From assembly GCF_000611645.1 (NCBI RefSeq), contig NW_014013514.1, positions 2,519-42,643 on the forward strand: a stretch of DNA of 40,125 bases. Reading direction: 5' to 3'. Shown piece after piece: positions 13,901 through 22,807 of this stretch. The notes below the pieces were generated by a model. It saw only the letters and a list, made by a program, of their open reading frames with translations, searched no databases and was not told the origin of the DNA. The position numbers and the translations under genes are program-made. Numbering within the stretch: the first letter of the stretch is position 1; each line of letters opens with the position of its first letter. Source of the DNA: Monoraphidium neglectum (Eukaryota; Chlorophyta; Chlorophyceae; Sphaeropleales; Selenastraceae).

Positions 13901-13952
13901 GCCGTACATGAGAAGGATACACATCCAATCTCACCTGGCCAAAGTCCTCCAT
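1..13952 (-). CDS. SACS: Sacsin-like giant chaperone protein (partial; C-terminus beyond left edge)
   Basis: This is a plant-type sacsin homologue. Sacsins are very large proteins built from repeated units that each begin with an HSP90-like ATPase fold, and they act as chaperones or chaperone scaffolds. The start is ATG at 13952, reading MEDFGQ. The first exons are 13952-13935, 13773-13724, 13565-13544, 13374-13302, 13112-12962, 12806-12775, 12653-12598 and 12432-11843. All have GT-AG borders and matching phases. They join to give YPEGTSILKELCQNADDAKA, then GRFGVGFNAVYHV and DLPSFVSDRYLVLFDP, which are sacsin hallmarks. Later landmarks of unit one are FELSSNRRDVWHGEDM (near 11360), RFCLSDLD (near 10630), SYLLQPVWF (near 9470) and YNDAPWLDD (near 5910). 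A second unit starts near 5600 and continues off the left edge. Exons are many and introns short. The large open frames on the opposite strand here are GC-rich shadows. Identity is secure. Exact borders of the middle exons, and the C-terminal domains, are not. Confidence 0.93.
1846..1896 (-). repeat. (CAG)17 trinucleotide repeat, poly-Gln in the sacsin frame
   Basis: Seventeen perfect CTG units on the plus strand. In the sacsin reading frame (anchored by VLLEYCLADMDLDG just downstream on the minus strand) they read as CAG, giving an uninterrupted poly-Gln run between HQGQE and AHKVPPP. The run lies in the second sacsin repeating region, in a low-complexity linker before the conserved LLEYCL motif. 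Confidence 0.9.
2767..2819 (-). repeat. 53-base tract identical to 11342-11394 (sacsin repeat 2 copy)
   Basis: Encodes the conserved GYFELSSNRRDVWHG segment of the second sacsin unit. The same 53 bases occur in the first unit. The surrounding 150 or so bases (about 2716-2870) also match almost throughout, with only about eight or nine differences counted by eye. Confidence 0.92.
3880..5600 (-). other. Second sacsin repeat: HSP90-like ATPase module
   Basis: The module repeats the order of the first. VEAFGQSEALTTRLRHIIAD runs into YPEGPSVCLEL, ending at 5467. The exon 5209-5129 carries VQNADDAGASCVKFCLDL. Next comes SPKMAVWQGPALLAYNDALF (about 4930-4870). The exon ending at about 4430 carries GRFGVGFNAVYHL. 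TDLPSFVSGNHLVLFDPH (about 4260-4206) joins in phase to AKHLPGASASQPGLRI (about 3970). The ATPase motifs are intact. Its intron positions differ in part from the first copy: here the helix and PEG segment are one exon, while the first copy splits it with a 22-base microexon. Confidence 0.88.
4573..4618. repeat. GT-rich dinucleotide repeat in a sacsin intron
   Basis: Imperfect (GT)n on the plus strand, so (CA)n in the sense of the minus-strand sacsin transcript. It lies shortly before the acceptor near 4557, upstream of the exon carrying DFAAIARIGQDGKMG. Confidence 0.9.
11342..11394 (-). repeat. 53-base tract identical to 2767-2819 (sacsin repeat 1 copy)
   Basis: Counterpart in the first sacsin unit of the tract at 2767-2819. 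High nucleotide identity extends over roughly 11291-11445, covering the frame from FCFLPLPVATGLPVAVNG to the ARWNEALL segment. Outside this block the two units are only recognisably similar as protein. Confidence 0.92.
13139..13155. repeat. (GT)n microsatellite in a sacsin intron
   Basis: Short pure GT run on the plus strand, so CA in the sense of the sacsin transcript. It sits about 26 bases upstream of the acceptor at 13113. Confidence 0.88.
13544..13565 (-). other. 22-base microexon of the sacsin gene
   Basis: Flanked by ctcag on the upstream side and gtaacc on the downstream side. With the last two bases of the previous exon (ends 13724, phase 2) it encodes E-GTSILKE, and it joins in phase 0 to the exon starting at 13374 (LCQNADDA). 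This restores the conserved family sequence PEGTSILKEL-QNADDA exactly, which is strong evidence that the microexon is real. Confidence 0.88.
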
Positions 13953-14429
13953 GGTGGCGACCCGTCAGGTCCCCGCAAGAGACCTGGCAGTGGGGTGCCA
14001 GCGCGCCGCCGAGGCAGATGCTGCACCTGCTCTCTGAGGCTGTCGCTAAGCTAACGCTGCAAGGCGTGACCGCCGATTACGTGTAGAATCATTCCGCATG
14101 GATTCTACTGACTTCCAGTAAGCATTATCTGATGTTGCATGGAACCTTGAACAGCGGGTTGAGAATTGCAGTCACCAGATCGTCGTTGCAAACAGCTGAT
14201 AACTTATACTCAATCCAGATCAGAACTTTCAGGCATATGATGTCTGACCACCCCCGACAGAGCACATAAACTGTCGCAGCGCAAAATGAGGTGGGTGACA
14301 AAAGGCACTACGGTAGCTACACCGGTACGGCGCCTCGTCACCGAGAGAACTCAAGTTCACCGCAAAGAATGTTGATAGATGTTATTAATACACAACGCCT
14401 ACGTGATCAGTCAAACGATCTGTCGAAGC
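13953..14429. promoter_or_regulatory. Head-to-head spacer between sacsin and the zinc-motif gene
   Basis: This 477-base stretch separates two start codons transcribed away from each other, so it should hold both promoters and 5' leaders. It is AT-richer than the flanking coding sequence (for example 14090-14240). I see no clear TATA box in a fixed position and no other gene. Confidence 0.5.
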
Positions 14430-15257
14430 ATGGAGGGGCTCCACCTGAGCTCGGAGGAGCAGCAGCTGGTCGACAGCCTCAGGGCTAAGTATAGCGGCCA
14501 GTCTAGGGACGTCCAATCAGCCGAGGGATCCGGCGACCAGGACGTGGTGCAGAGCGGCAGCACAGGTGCCGCCCCACAGTCCGTGCTTGCGGCGGGCTGC
14601 TGCGATGGCGGTGGCGTGGCGGGGGTCACCCTCTGTCCTTTGTGCCAAGGCAGCGGTCGAGTAACGGAAACGTACCACCACCGCGTGCTGGAGCGCGCGT
14701 GCGACCACTGCGACGGCGCTGGAGTCATGATGGCGGCCGACGTGCAGCGAGACATGGGCGTGCCAGCGATCAGGCAGGCGGGGGCGTCAGCAGCGGCCAC
14801 TGTCAGGGACATTGGCAGCAAGGCCAAGGGCTCCATGCGCAGTGATGCTGAGCTGCGGTGCGACATTGCACGCATCGACGCGCGGCTCGATGGCTACCGC
14901 GAGGTGCGATGTGATGAGCGCAGACGAGACTGATGCGGGGTGCTCTGCTGTACGAATTGTCCGCACTTAGTGTTGCAAAATGTATTCACGGGGGGGGTGG
15001 TTGTTCTTCGCCCCTGCTGCTGTCGCTGTTGCCGTTGGTTGGAATTGCAGCCGAGCAGAATCCTGCACATGAAACAGTGCGGCAATCCGCTGCCGCAGGA
15101 GCTGGCGGCCTCGCAGCGGCTGCTGATTGAGGGCACTGGAGGGGCAGAGGGCCAAGCTCTGGGCCGTCAGCTCGCTGATGCGCTTGAGGAGCAGATTGAA
15201 CGGCTAGAGCGTTGCAGGCACGCAAGGCTGCGGGCGCTTGCGCAGGCGGTGCAATAA
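14430..15257 (+). CDS. Small protein with two DnaJ-type CxxCxGxG zinc motifs
   Basis: Two exons, 14430-14903 and 15051-15257, with a gt donor, an ag acceptor (after ttgcag) and phase 0, give 226 residues. Residues 69-76 read CPLCQGSG and residues 91-98 read CDHCDGAG. This is a pair of CxxCxGxG motifs as in the zinc-binding region of DnaJ co-chaperones, enough to hold one zinc ion. No J domain is visible. The C-terminal exon contains QRLLIEGTGG and a charged helical stretch (LADALEEQIERLERCRHARL). I chose the ATG at 14430 (MEGLHLSSEEQQ) because the N-terminal part reads as a coherent acidic helix from there; an in-frame ATG at 14379 would add 17 residues. Such single-pair proteins occur as small plastid or cytosolic factors. 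The function is unknown here. Confidence 0.72.
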
Positions 15258-15861
15258 GCTTATTAAACATATTATGCCTGTAAGCCTCGCGCAGACTGCC
15301 GTTGTACGAGCTGGCAGCTATCAGGGCGACAACGGGCATGCCCCTGCCATATTTGAGCCCGCATTGAGGTGCATGTGCAGTATGCGTGGTGGCGTTATGG
15401 CAGCACGCCGGCCAACATGCCAACCTAGTTGCAAAGAGCCATAAGGACCGTGTCCCCTGCCTGGGCAGGTGTTGTCTTATGTGACAGACTTGAATGCAAG
15501 CCACATTCGTCTGCGGTATCATGTGGTGGTGGTTTCGCGCATTTGATGAGCGACGGCGTTGACCGGTGACCAGCACTGCAGCCACACCCGGGTGATCAGC
15601 CGTGATACACACTGATAGACGCCCGTTGATCGATGTGTGAGGGTTACAATCGTGCATGGGGTCTGATAACAGTGCTATCATGTCTGTGTTGCCTTCGAAC
15701 CGTGATGTTTGACAGACAGAGTCCACCGCGACCACTACTGGCGAGGCCTGCAAATGCCAAATCGAACCGGATAGATCACACAAGATTTTGAAGAGAGCCC
15801 TGCTGCGCTAGGGATTTGCCGATCACACCGGGTGTTGGCCGCAAACCGGGCCTAGACTTGC
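15258..15861. other. Intergenic spacer before the kinesin gene
   Basis: A TGTAA element at about 15289-15293, some 30 bases after the stop of the upstream gene, is a candidate green-algal poly(A) signal. The rest must hold the kinesin promoter. I see no further gene. Confidence 0.45.
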
Positions 15862-18800
15862 ATGGATCCGGCCGTGAGGGGCGATGAGGCGTGTCCAGAG
15901 ACTTCATGGAGGCCGGCGAGCTCAGAAGGACTCAGCCTGTGGCAGCAGAGTGGCAGCGGCAATGTCAAGGTTTGCGCTGCTTTGCCCATACTGCACTCGG
16001 GTGCGCAACCGCAGCAATGAGCCGCTTGAGCAGATATCTTGAGCTGCCCCTGTGCCTCGTTAGTGTCGTGCATAGTGCACAACTAGTTGGTTGCGATGCG
16101 CTCTGCGCGCATGTCCCTCCCCCGTCCTCAGGTGGTCGTAAGGGTCAAACCCGCCGAGGATGCGGCTGCACAAGGTGGGTGGGCGCACCCAAAGCCCCTG
16201 TTGCAGCAGCAGCAGCAGCAGCGGCAGCAGCAGAAGCAGCAGCAGCTCAGGAATGCGTAACATTATGGGATGTACACACCCACCTGCACACGCGCACGCC
16301 TGGCGCCGCAGGCACATTGCAGGTCCATGGGAACAGCATCAAGCTGCTCACACCCAAGCCGCTCGATTTCGAGGGCTTCAGCTGGGTCGCGGGCCCCCAG
16401 AGCAGCCAGGACGACATTATGACGCGTGAGTGTGGTCAACCTTGCATCCAGATGGGCAGATGAAAACGGGGTGCCCAGCAACCTGTGGTGCGGCGGGCAG
16501 GGGGCAGACGCCCGGACGCTGCAGCACACATATGCCGACGACATGGTTGCACACCCCATGCAGGCGTGGGTCAGCCGATGGTGGAGAGCCTGCGCAGCGG
16601 GTTCAACTCGACCATCTTGGCATATGGCGACAGCGGCAGTGGCAAGACGCACACCATGATCGGCCCGGCCGGCAGCATTGGCGACGCAGAGGTGCGCTTC
16701 TAGTGTCCAGTGTTGGTTGGTGGTGCCTGCTGCCGTGAGCCCGGCTGCTGCTGGCTAACAGCAACAGTTGTCACAGACCGTTTGACCTTCTGGAACTCAC
16801 TAGAACCGTGCATTCCTTCGCCTCACTTTTCCTTGCAGGAGGGCCTGATCCCCCGTGTACTCAAAAGTCTGTTCTGCCAGCTGACAGCTGACTATGGGCC
16901 TGCCGTGGTCGACCCGACCGCGTCTGCCACCACCAGCGCCAACGCAAGCTGTGCACCATCGGAGTGCGGCGATGCAGCCTGCGCTGATGACTGCGCCAGC
17001 AGCATCAGCGGGATCGAGGGGACGGCAGGGCGCGTGACGTGGTCGGCAGAGATGGCGTTCCTGCAGGTGCGTGTGTGTGTGTGTGTGTGTGTGTGAGTGT
17101 GTGTGTGTTGGAGGGGGGTCATATATGTATGCTGCCATGGTTGACGGGCTGTTGGGCGGCTGTTTGGATTCAGCATGCACTGGAACCACTGACCGTGGTG
17201 TGTAGTGTTGTGCGGCGCCGTAAGGACCCTGGGCCCTGCCCCGGCCCCACAGGTCTACAAGGAGGCTGAAATCACCAACCTGCTGAGCAGTGGCTACGCC
17301 GAAGCCAGCACCAGCGGCCACAAACGCATGCGGCTGGCGCCTGTGCTTGACCCCGGGGTTAAAAAGCTGCCCAGGGAGGTGGTTGCCTTCCTGCGGCGCA
17401 AGCAAGCGATGGTGGCAGTTGCAACTGGTGAGGGGCAGCGTGTGCGCTAGCGACGACAAGCGCCACGGCCCTACGCAGCTTCATGTGGGGTTGGGGTGTA
17501 GAGGAGACAACAGCAGGCCTCAGGTGCAATTTTCGGTCACAAAGTCGCTGTACAACAAGAACACGCGCGTGCACACACGCACACACACACCCCGAGCAAT
17601 ATGCATGCTGCACGCACGTTTTTTGCGCAGCGGACGAGGCGATGGCGCGCCTGCAGCAGGGAGCCAAGCTGCGCCGCACCTGTGCCACGGTCAACAACGC
17701 CGAGAGCAGCCGCAGCCACGCTGTGTTCGTGCTGGAGTTGGCGATCCGCACGCCGCGGCCTGACGGCTCGTGGCTGGAGCAGAACCCGCGGCTGGTCATG
17801 ATGGACCTGGCAGGTGGGGGCGGGTGGCGCGAAATGTCCAGCTTCCTCACCTGCTGTTGCTGCTGGATAAGGCGGTGCCGACCAGCAGGTGCCCACGTCC
17901 GCGCGTCTTGGGGGTGCTGCGGCAGCCGGCTCCCTGCTTGGTGCACGCCCCCACCCACAGCCGCGGGGGCGTCCAGGCTCCTGCGCTGAACCTCTGACGC
18001 CTCTTTGATTCTTGTGGCGGCACAGGCAGCGAGAGCTTTGACAGCAGCAGCAACACGGCGGAGACCGCGTCCATCAACACCGGCCTGCTGTACCTGGGCA
18101 ACGTGCTCAGGGAGCTGGCAGAGGCGGGGGAGAGGGGCGGCGGCGGGAAGGGCGGTGGGGCGGGGCTGATCAACTTTAACAATCACAATCTTACAAGGTT
18201 CTTGGAGGTGAGCTTGGCATCTTGAGGGTCGTGATGGGGCCAAGGCAGGAAGGGTATCTAATGGGCCGGCTCGACGAAATGCTTGGGTCGCATTTGGCCG
18301 CTCACAGCAAACGCCTCAGTGCCCATGCCCCAGCCTGGCCGCCCTCACTCCTCTTGCTGCCTCGCCTGACGCCCCAACCGTCAACCTCCCCCACCTGTCA
18401 GCACTCTATGGACTCGCGCGGCCGTGGCGGCAAGGTGGCTCTGATCGTCGCGGTGCGGCCCACGCCGCCGGAGCGGCTGCCCCACAGCCTCCACTTTGCC
18501 AAGAAGGCCCTCAGCATCAAGATCACGGTGAGGGGGGAGACGGCCGACAACAGAGGAGCTGGCAGACGCGTAGTTCCCTGGCTGCATTTCTTGCGTGCAT
18601 GCTGCTTGGGCGGCTCAAGGGCACCACTCAAGCACTCCTTGCAAGCCCTGCTCACATACCCAACCCACCCGGCTGCATGTCTCTCTCTCCCCCCCCTTTC
18701 CACACCACCACCGCGCCCCCATAGGCCGCCAAGAACGAGCACCTCCACGCCAAGGACATGGCCAAGCTGGTGGAGCGGCTGCAGAGCAGGGTGCAGGAGC

Positions 18801-21400
18801 TCGAGGTGGGTCAGCCCTCGGTTGTGATGTCCCAACCAAAGGAGGGGGGCTAGTGGGAGCGGGAGGTAGGGAGCGTTTGACTGCCCCTTTTGTATGCTGT
18901 GGCCGATGCCGGGGCGACGACGCAGAAACGTGACCGCCTTGTCGGCAGAGTTGCATGCCTGTGCACGAACAGGCTGCCACACTGCCGCCCGGGCGCCCCC
19001 CTTCGCCCCCAGATGGAGCTGCAGCGCCGTGCGGACCGCCAGTGCAACGCGCTGGAGGCCGACCGCCGCGAGCTGCGGCGCCTCTTCAGCGAGCAGGCCG
19101 CCGCCCTCGAGGCCGAGGGCGCCGCGGCCGCGGACGTGCTGCGGCGGCGCGGCGACGACGCAGTGCGCGCCCTAGAGGAGCAGCGGGAGGCGGGCAGGGC
19201 GGCCGAGGCGCGCGTGGCGGACATGAAGGCGCTGCTGGCCGCGGCGCGGGACGAGCTGGGGGCGGCGGCGGCGGCGCGGGAGGCGGAGCGGCGGGCGAGG
19301 GGCGAGGAGGTTGCTGAGCTGGCGGAGCGGCTCCGGCGGGCGGAGGCCGACAAGGAGGCGGCGGAGACGCGGTGGCGTGAGGAGGCGGGGGCGCTGCGGG
19401 AGGAGCTGCGGCAGGAGCGGGACCACGGCGCGCGCGACGCGGCCGTGGGGGCGGCGGCGGCGGAGGCGGCGGCAAAGTGCCATGAAAGCGAGCTGCAGCG
19501 GGCGGCGGAGGCGCATGCGGCGGAGCTCGCGCGGGGCGAGGCGCGGCGGGCGGAAGACGCCGCGGCGGCGCGCGCCGCCGCAGAGGCCGTCGCGGTGGCG
19601 CACCTGCAGGCGGTGGCGGAGGCCGAGGCCTTCGGCGCGGCGCGGCTGAGGGACCAGGCGGCACAGCTCGAGTCGCTGCACACAGAGCGCTTGGCGGGGG
19701 TGGAGGCGGCCGCCGCGGCGGCGGCCGCAGCAGCCAGAGAGGCGCACGCGATGGAGGTGCAGCGGCTGGTGGCTCAGCTGGCGCGCGCGCAGGACGAGAT
19801 AGCTGCGGCAGAGGAACGGTCCAGGGTTAAGGAAGCTGAGACGGCAGCGCGCGCCGCCGAGGCCCAGCGCCAGGTGCAGGCCGCCTGCGCTGAGCGCGAC
19901 ACCGCGCGCGCCGCGCTGCGGATGCTGCGGCGCGACAGCCTGCTGCGGCGCGAGAGCCTGCTGCGGGCCAAGGCCGTGGTCGCGGAAGTGCGGGAGGACG
20001 GCACGCCACGTGGCGTGACAGCAAGCGCAGCGGTCTGTCCCATCGCACGCGGCAGCGCGTCGGCCGCCGCTGCAGCTCGGCTGACGCCGCGCCGCAGCCT
20101 GGAGAATGCCATACCCCTGCTCCTCGACGGCGCAGCTGCGTGCGACGGCGACGGCAGCGGCGCTGCGTCGCCATCGGAGGCTGAGCAGGCGGCCTGCAGG
20201 AGCAGCCGCGACAACGGGGGCCGCGCGGCGGGCGCGAACGCGGGCGCGGACGCCGCCGACCCCAGCGCCGCGGACCAGAGCCCGCGCAGGTCGGTGTCGC
20301 CCGTCACGTGGCTGCGGCAGACCGTCGCATCACCCCAGGCGATGCGGGGGCAGACGCCGGCGGAGAAGGCGAGGATGCTGCGCCAGGTGATCAGCAGCAT
20401 GAAGTGGGAGGCGGCCGGCCTGATGAGCGAGCAGCGCAGCAGCGGCGAGCTCGGGCCCAGTCCTGGCAGGGATGAGGGCGGCGACGGCGGCAGCAGCGGT
20501 GGGCGGGGGGGCGGCGGCTGCACGGTCGGCCAAAGCGGTAGCAAAAGCAGCGCCGATGGTTGTGAAAGTGGCAGCAGCAGCTCCTCGTCCGATTTTGAGG
20601 ACGCAGGGCGCTACAGTTACAGGCGCGCAAGGCGGCTGTTCAGTGCCAGCCGCAATGCAATCTCCCAGCTCAACGGTCACGACGGCAGTGCGGCGCCACT
20701 GGGGACCGCCCCCCAGCAAAAGCGGTGGCGCCAGCTGCAGCCCCCGCAGGATCTGGCGCTGTCTGCCACCGGCCCTGCCGGCGCCCTGGGCCCCAGGAGC
20801 CGCCCAACGTCCGCCAACTCCCAACGGCGCCTCTGCGGCCACCGCCGCGCGGCGGCTGGCGGCTGGCCGGAGGAGTACGAGCCGGAGGCGGCATCAAGGG
20901 AGGCCAAAGCAGCTCTGGACAGGGCCGTGCTGGACGACCTCGCCGCGCGGCGGCGGGCGCGGCGGCAGCAGCGGCCCGCCGGCAGCGGCGAGGGTGAGGG
21001 CGACCGAGAGAGCCCCGCCAGCCCGCCGCCCCAGAGGGTGACTGTCGAGCTGCTCGTGGGGGCCCTGCAGGGCGCGAAGCTGCGGGGTGCGGAGTGGCGG
21101 CGTGGCGGCAAGAAGCGGCACGAGCTGGTGGCTGACTACCTGGCCTGGGCGGCCGCCCACCCGCCCGCAGCTGAGGCGGCAAGCGGCGCGGATGCACAGG
21201 CGCGGCGCAGCGGCGGCAGCGTCGACAGTCGCTGCTGCTCTGCGGCAGGGCGCCAGCAAGGCGCAGGCTGGGAGGGGGTCCCAGGAGATGCAGCGTGCGA
21301 TGCGACTGCCGAGGTGCAGGTGACCCAGCGGCAGGACAAGCGCCAGCCAGGGCCCACTCATCCAGTGCCTCAGGCATCGTTATCGTCACCACCGCCACCT

Positions 21401-21445
<45 letters not shown>

Positions 21446-21742
21446 CATCAACAGCAACAGCAGCAGCAGTCGCCAATTCCTAGTCCCGCCATGGCCCTGG
21501 CCAGCCGCTACGCCGACACCCCCCCGCCCACCAAGCTCCTAGCAGGCCGGCATCAGCAGCTGCACCATGGTCCGCTCGCGCGTGGCAGTGCGCTGAGCGC
21601 TGATGCCGACGTTTGCCTCCAGTGTGTGGGGCTTGCGTCTGGCGCTACGGGTTACAAGGGGGTCACCCTGGACGACATCTTCGCAGAGGGCTCCCGTAGC
21701 TTCTGCAACGGGCAGCTGCCTGTCAAGGGCCGGCGCGGCTGA
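15862..21742 (+). CDS. Kinesin-like motor protein, kinesin-12-like, long coiled coil
   Basis: Eleven exons: 15862-15969, 16132-16174, 16312-16425, 16564-16691, 16839-17066, 17253-17427, 17631-17813, 18026-18207, 18402-18527, 18725-18805 and 19013-21742. All borders are GT-AG and phases agree, giving 1365 residues. The N-terminal motor (to about residue 430) shows the P-loop GDSGSGKT (110-117), switch I NAESSRSH (288-295) and switch II DLAGSE (324-329). Kinesins use ATP to move along microtubules. The stretches GFNSTILAYG, GPAG and GLIPRVLKSLF, and the layout of the motor end, are closest by eye to kinesin-12 (KIF15/PAKRP). Residues from about 430 to 760 form an Ala/Glu/Arg-rich coiled coil. 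The rest is Ser/Gly-rich and disordered, with a poly-Gln run. Oddities are D111 where most kinesins have Gln, an insert of about 45 residues after the GLIPRV helix, and a degenerate LTRFLE segment. The family assignment is inference. Confidence 0.9.
17067..17109. repeat. (GT)n repeat starting at a kinesin splice donor
   Basis: The intron after the exon ending at 17066 opens gtgcgtgtgtgtgtg and continues as a GT run with one interruption, in the sense of the transcript. Confidence 0.9.
17571..17591. repeat. (CA)n repeat upstream of a kinesin splice acceptor
   Basis: CA-rich run in the sense strand of the intron 17428-17630, about 40 bases before the acceptor at 17630. It sits in the place usually occupied by a pyrimidine tract. 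Confidence 0.85.
21401..21469 (+). repeat. CAG-rich repeat encoding poly-Gln in the kinesin tail
   Basis: About thirteen CAG units in a row, followed by mixed CAA/CAT/CAG, encode a Gln-rich run of about 23 residues near the C-terminus of the kinesin. CAA and CAT interruptions occur only in the 3' third. Confidence 0.9.
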
Positions 21743-22807
21743 GGGCTAGGTTGTGCGTGTTCAGGAAGACTGCTGCCGGTACCGCTCGCACACGGTGCGT
21801 ACCCTGGAGCATTGCAGTGTAGGCAGCTAAAGGCAGCCACATGTGCACTTCGCGTCCTGCAGCTCCTTTGCGGGTGCCTGAAACCAGGGAGTCCAGGAAG
21901 ACAATGGATTGCACTCAAATCACCACCCAGCACAACGCACTGCCGTTTGCGTTGCATATGCAAGGTTGCACGGAAATTATTCGTCTCAAGCGGTTGCATG
22001 CGGTTTCCTGCGTACCTGACCCTCTGATGCCGCGCGTTTTTAAGTGCCGTAGGGGACAAATAGCTGCTTTCAAGGTTGGTGCACACAGCCAGAAGCTTTT
22101 GGAGGAGGCGCAACTGCACAGTAACCATCGCTGTGATCACAGCGTTAATTAATGAATGGCATTTGATGGAGGGGGATGCTTGATTACAGGACTTACTGTA
22201 AGGCAAGTCTGAGCAGGCCACCACCTTTATTAGGAGTGTGGCAAATGACGAGCTGCTTGCCTGGTGGTGCCCTTGAGTACATTGCCATGCCCAATTAGGA
22301 GTGCAAGTCATGCCTGCATGTACTCATCGTGAGGCATATGTTTTGGCATGTTTTGTGCCGACAAGGGGCCGAGCACTCTCTGACTGTGTAGCTGGCGGCC
22401 CACGGTCGAGCAAGTATGGCAATTGACGCAGTGTGATGGGGGGGCCCTCAGGCATACCGCCGTAGGCTCTTGATTGTATTTGATGACGCAGAAGTACTGG
22501 TGGCTGCGCAATGGGGAATGCCCTGTATTGAACGATCGGCCATACTGGCTTGTGCAGCGGCATCAGCTGCGCCGAGCGCGTGGGCCGCTCACCCACCCAG
22601 CCAAAGCCCAAGCCACTACCGGTACCGGTACCGGTACCGTATGTTGGCGTTTTGCCCATGCTACATCTAGATCACTATAGCAACCATTTTTTGAACAGTA
22701 TCGGTCCCGTACACAGACTTTTGTTTTATATCCGTGACTTGTCTCCCGCTGTGATCTCAAGTTTGACCACCCTGAGGCCTGACCGCGCGGCGGGCAGCAC
22801 CACAGAT
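21743..22807. other. Spacer between the kinesin and EF-hand genes
   Basis: About 1.07 kb with no convincing coding region. A TGTAA element near 22196 is a candidate poly(A) signal for the kinesin. The AT-richer part from about 22640 should hold the EF-hand promoter. A short GGTACC array is listed separately. Confidence 0.45.
22618..22642. repeat. Tandem palindromic GGTACC hexamers
   Basis: The sequence taccggtaccggtaccggta continues for a few more bases, giving about four overlapping copies of the self-complementary hexamer ACCGGT/GGTACC. It lies about 170 bases upstream of the EF-hand start codon. Confidence 0.85.

Larger units (their letters stand above)
12432..13952 (-). other. First sacsin repeat: HSP90-like ATPase module
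   Basis: Seven short exons and the start of an eighth encode the N-terminal GHKL/HSP90-type nucleotide-binding module. Visible motifs in order are MEDFGQ, the helix RVDLTARIREVLLNYPEG, the E-N-D motif KELCQNADDAKA, GFQGPALLAFNDAIFTERDF, the glycine motif GRFGVGFNAVYHVTD, and LPSFVSDRYLVLFDP. The key Glu, Asn and Asp of motif I and the GxG of motif II are all present, so nucleotide binding is plausible. ATP hydrolysis itself cannot be judged from sequence. Confidence 0.9.

Noticed and set aside
22550..22807. Upstream in-frame extension of the EF-hand protein
   Set aside because: The frame is open further upstream, but that segment crosses the GGTACC array and promoter-like AT-rich DNA. The ATG at 22808 (MGRAMKLNEEEL) gives a normal EF-hand N-terminus.
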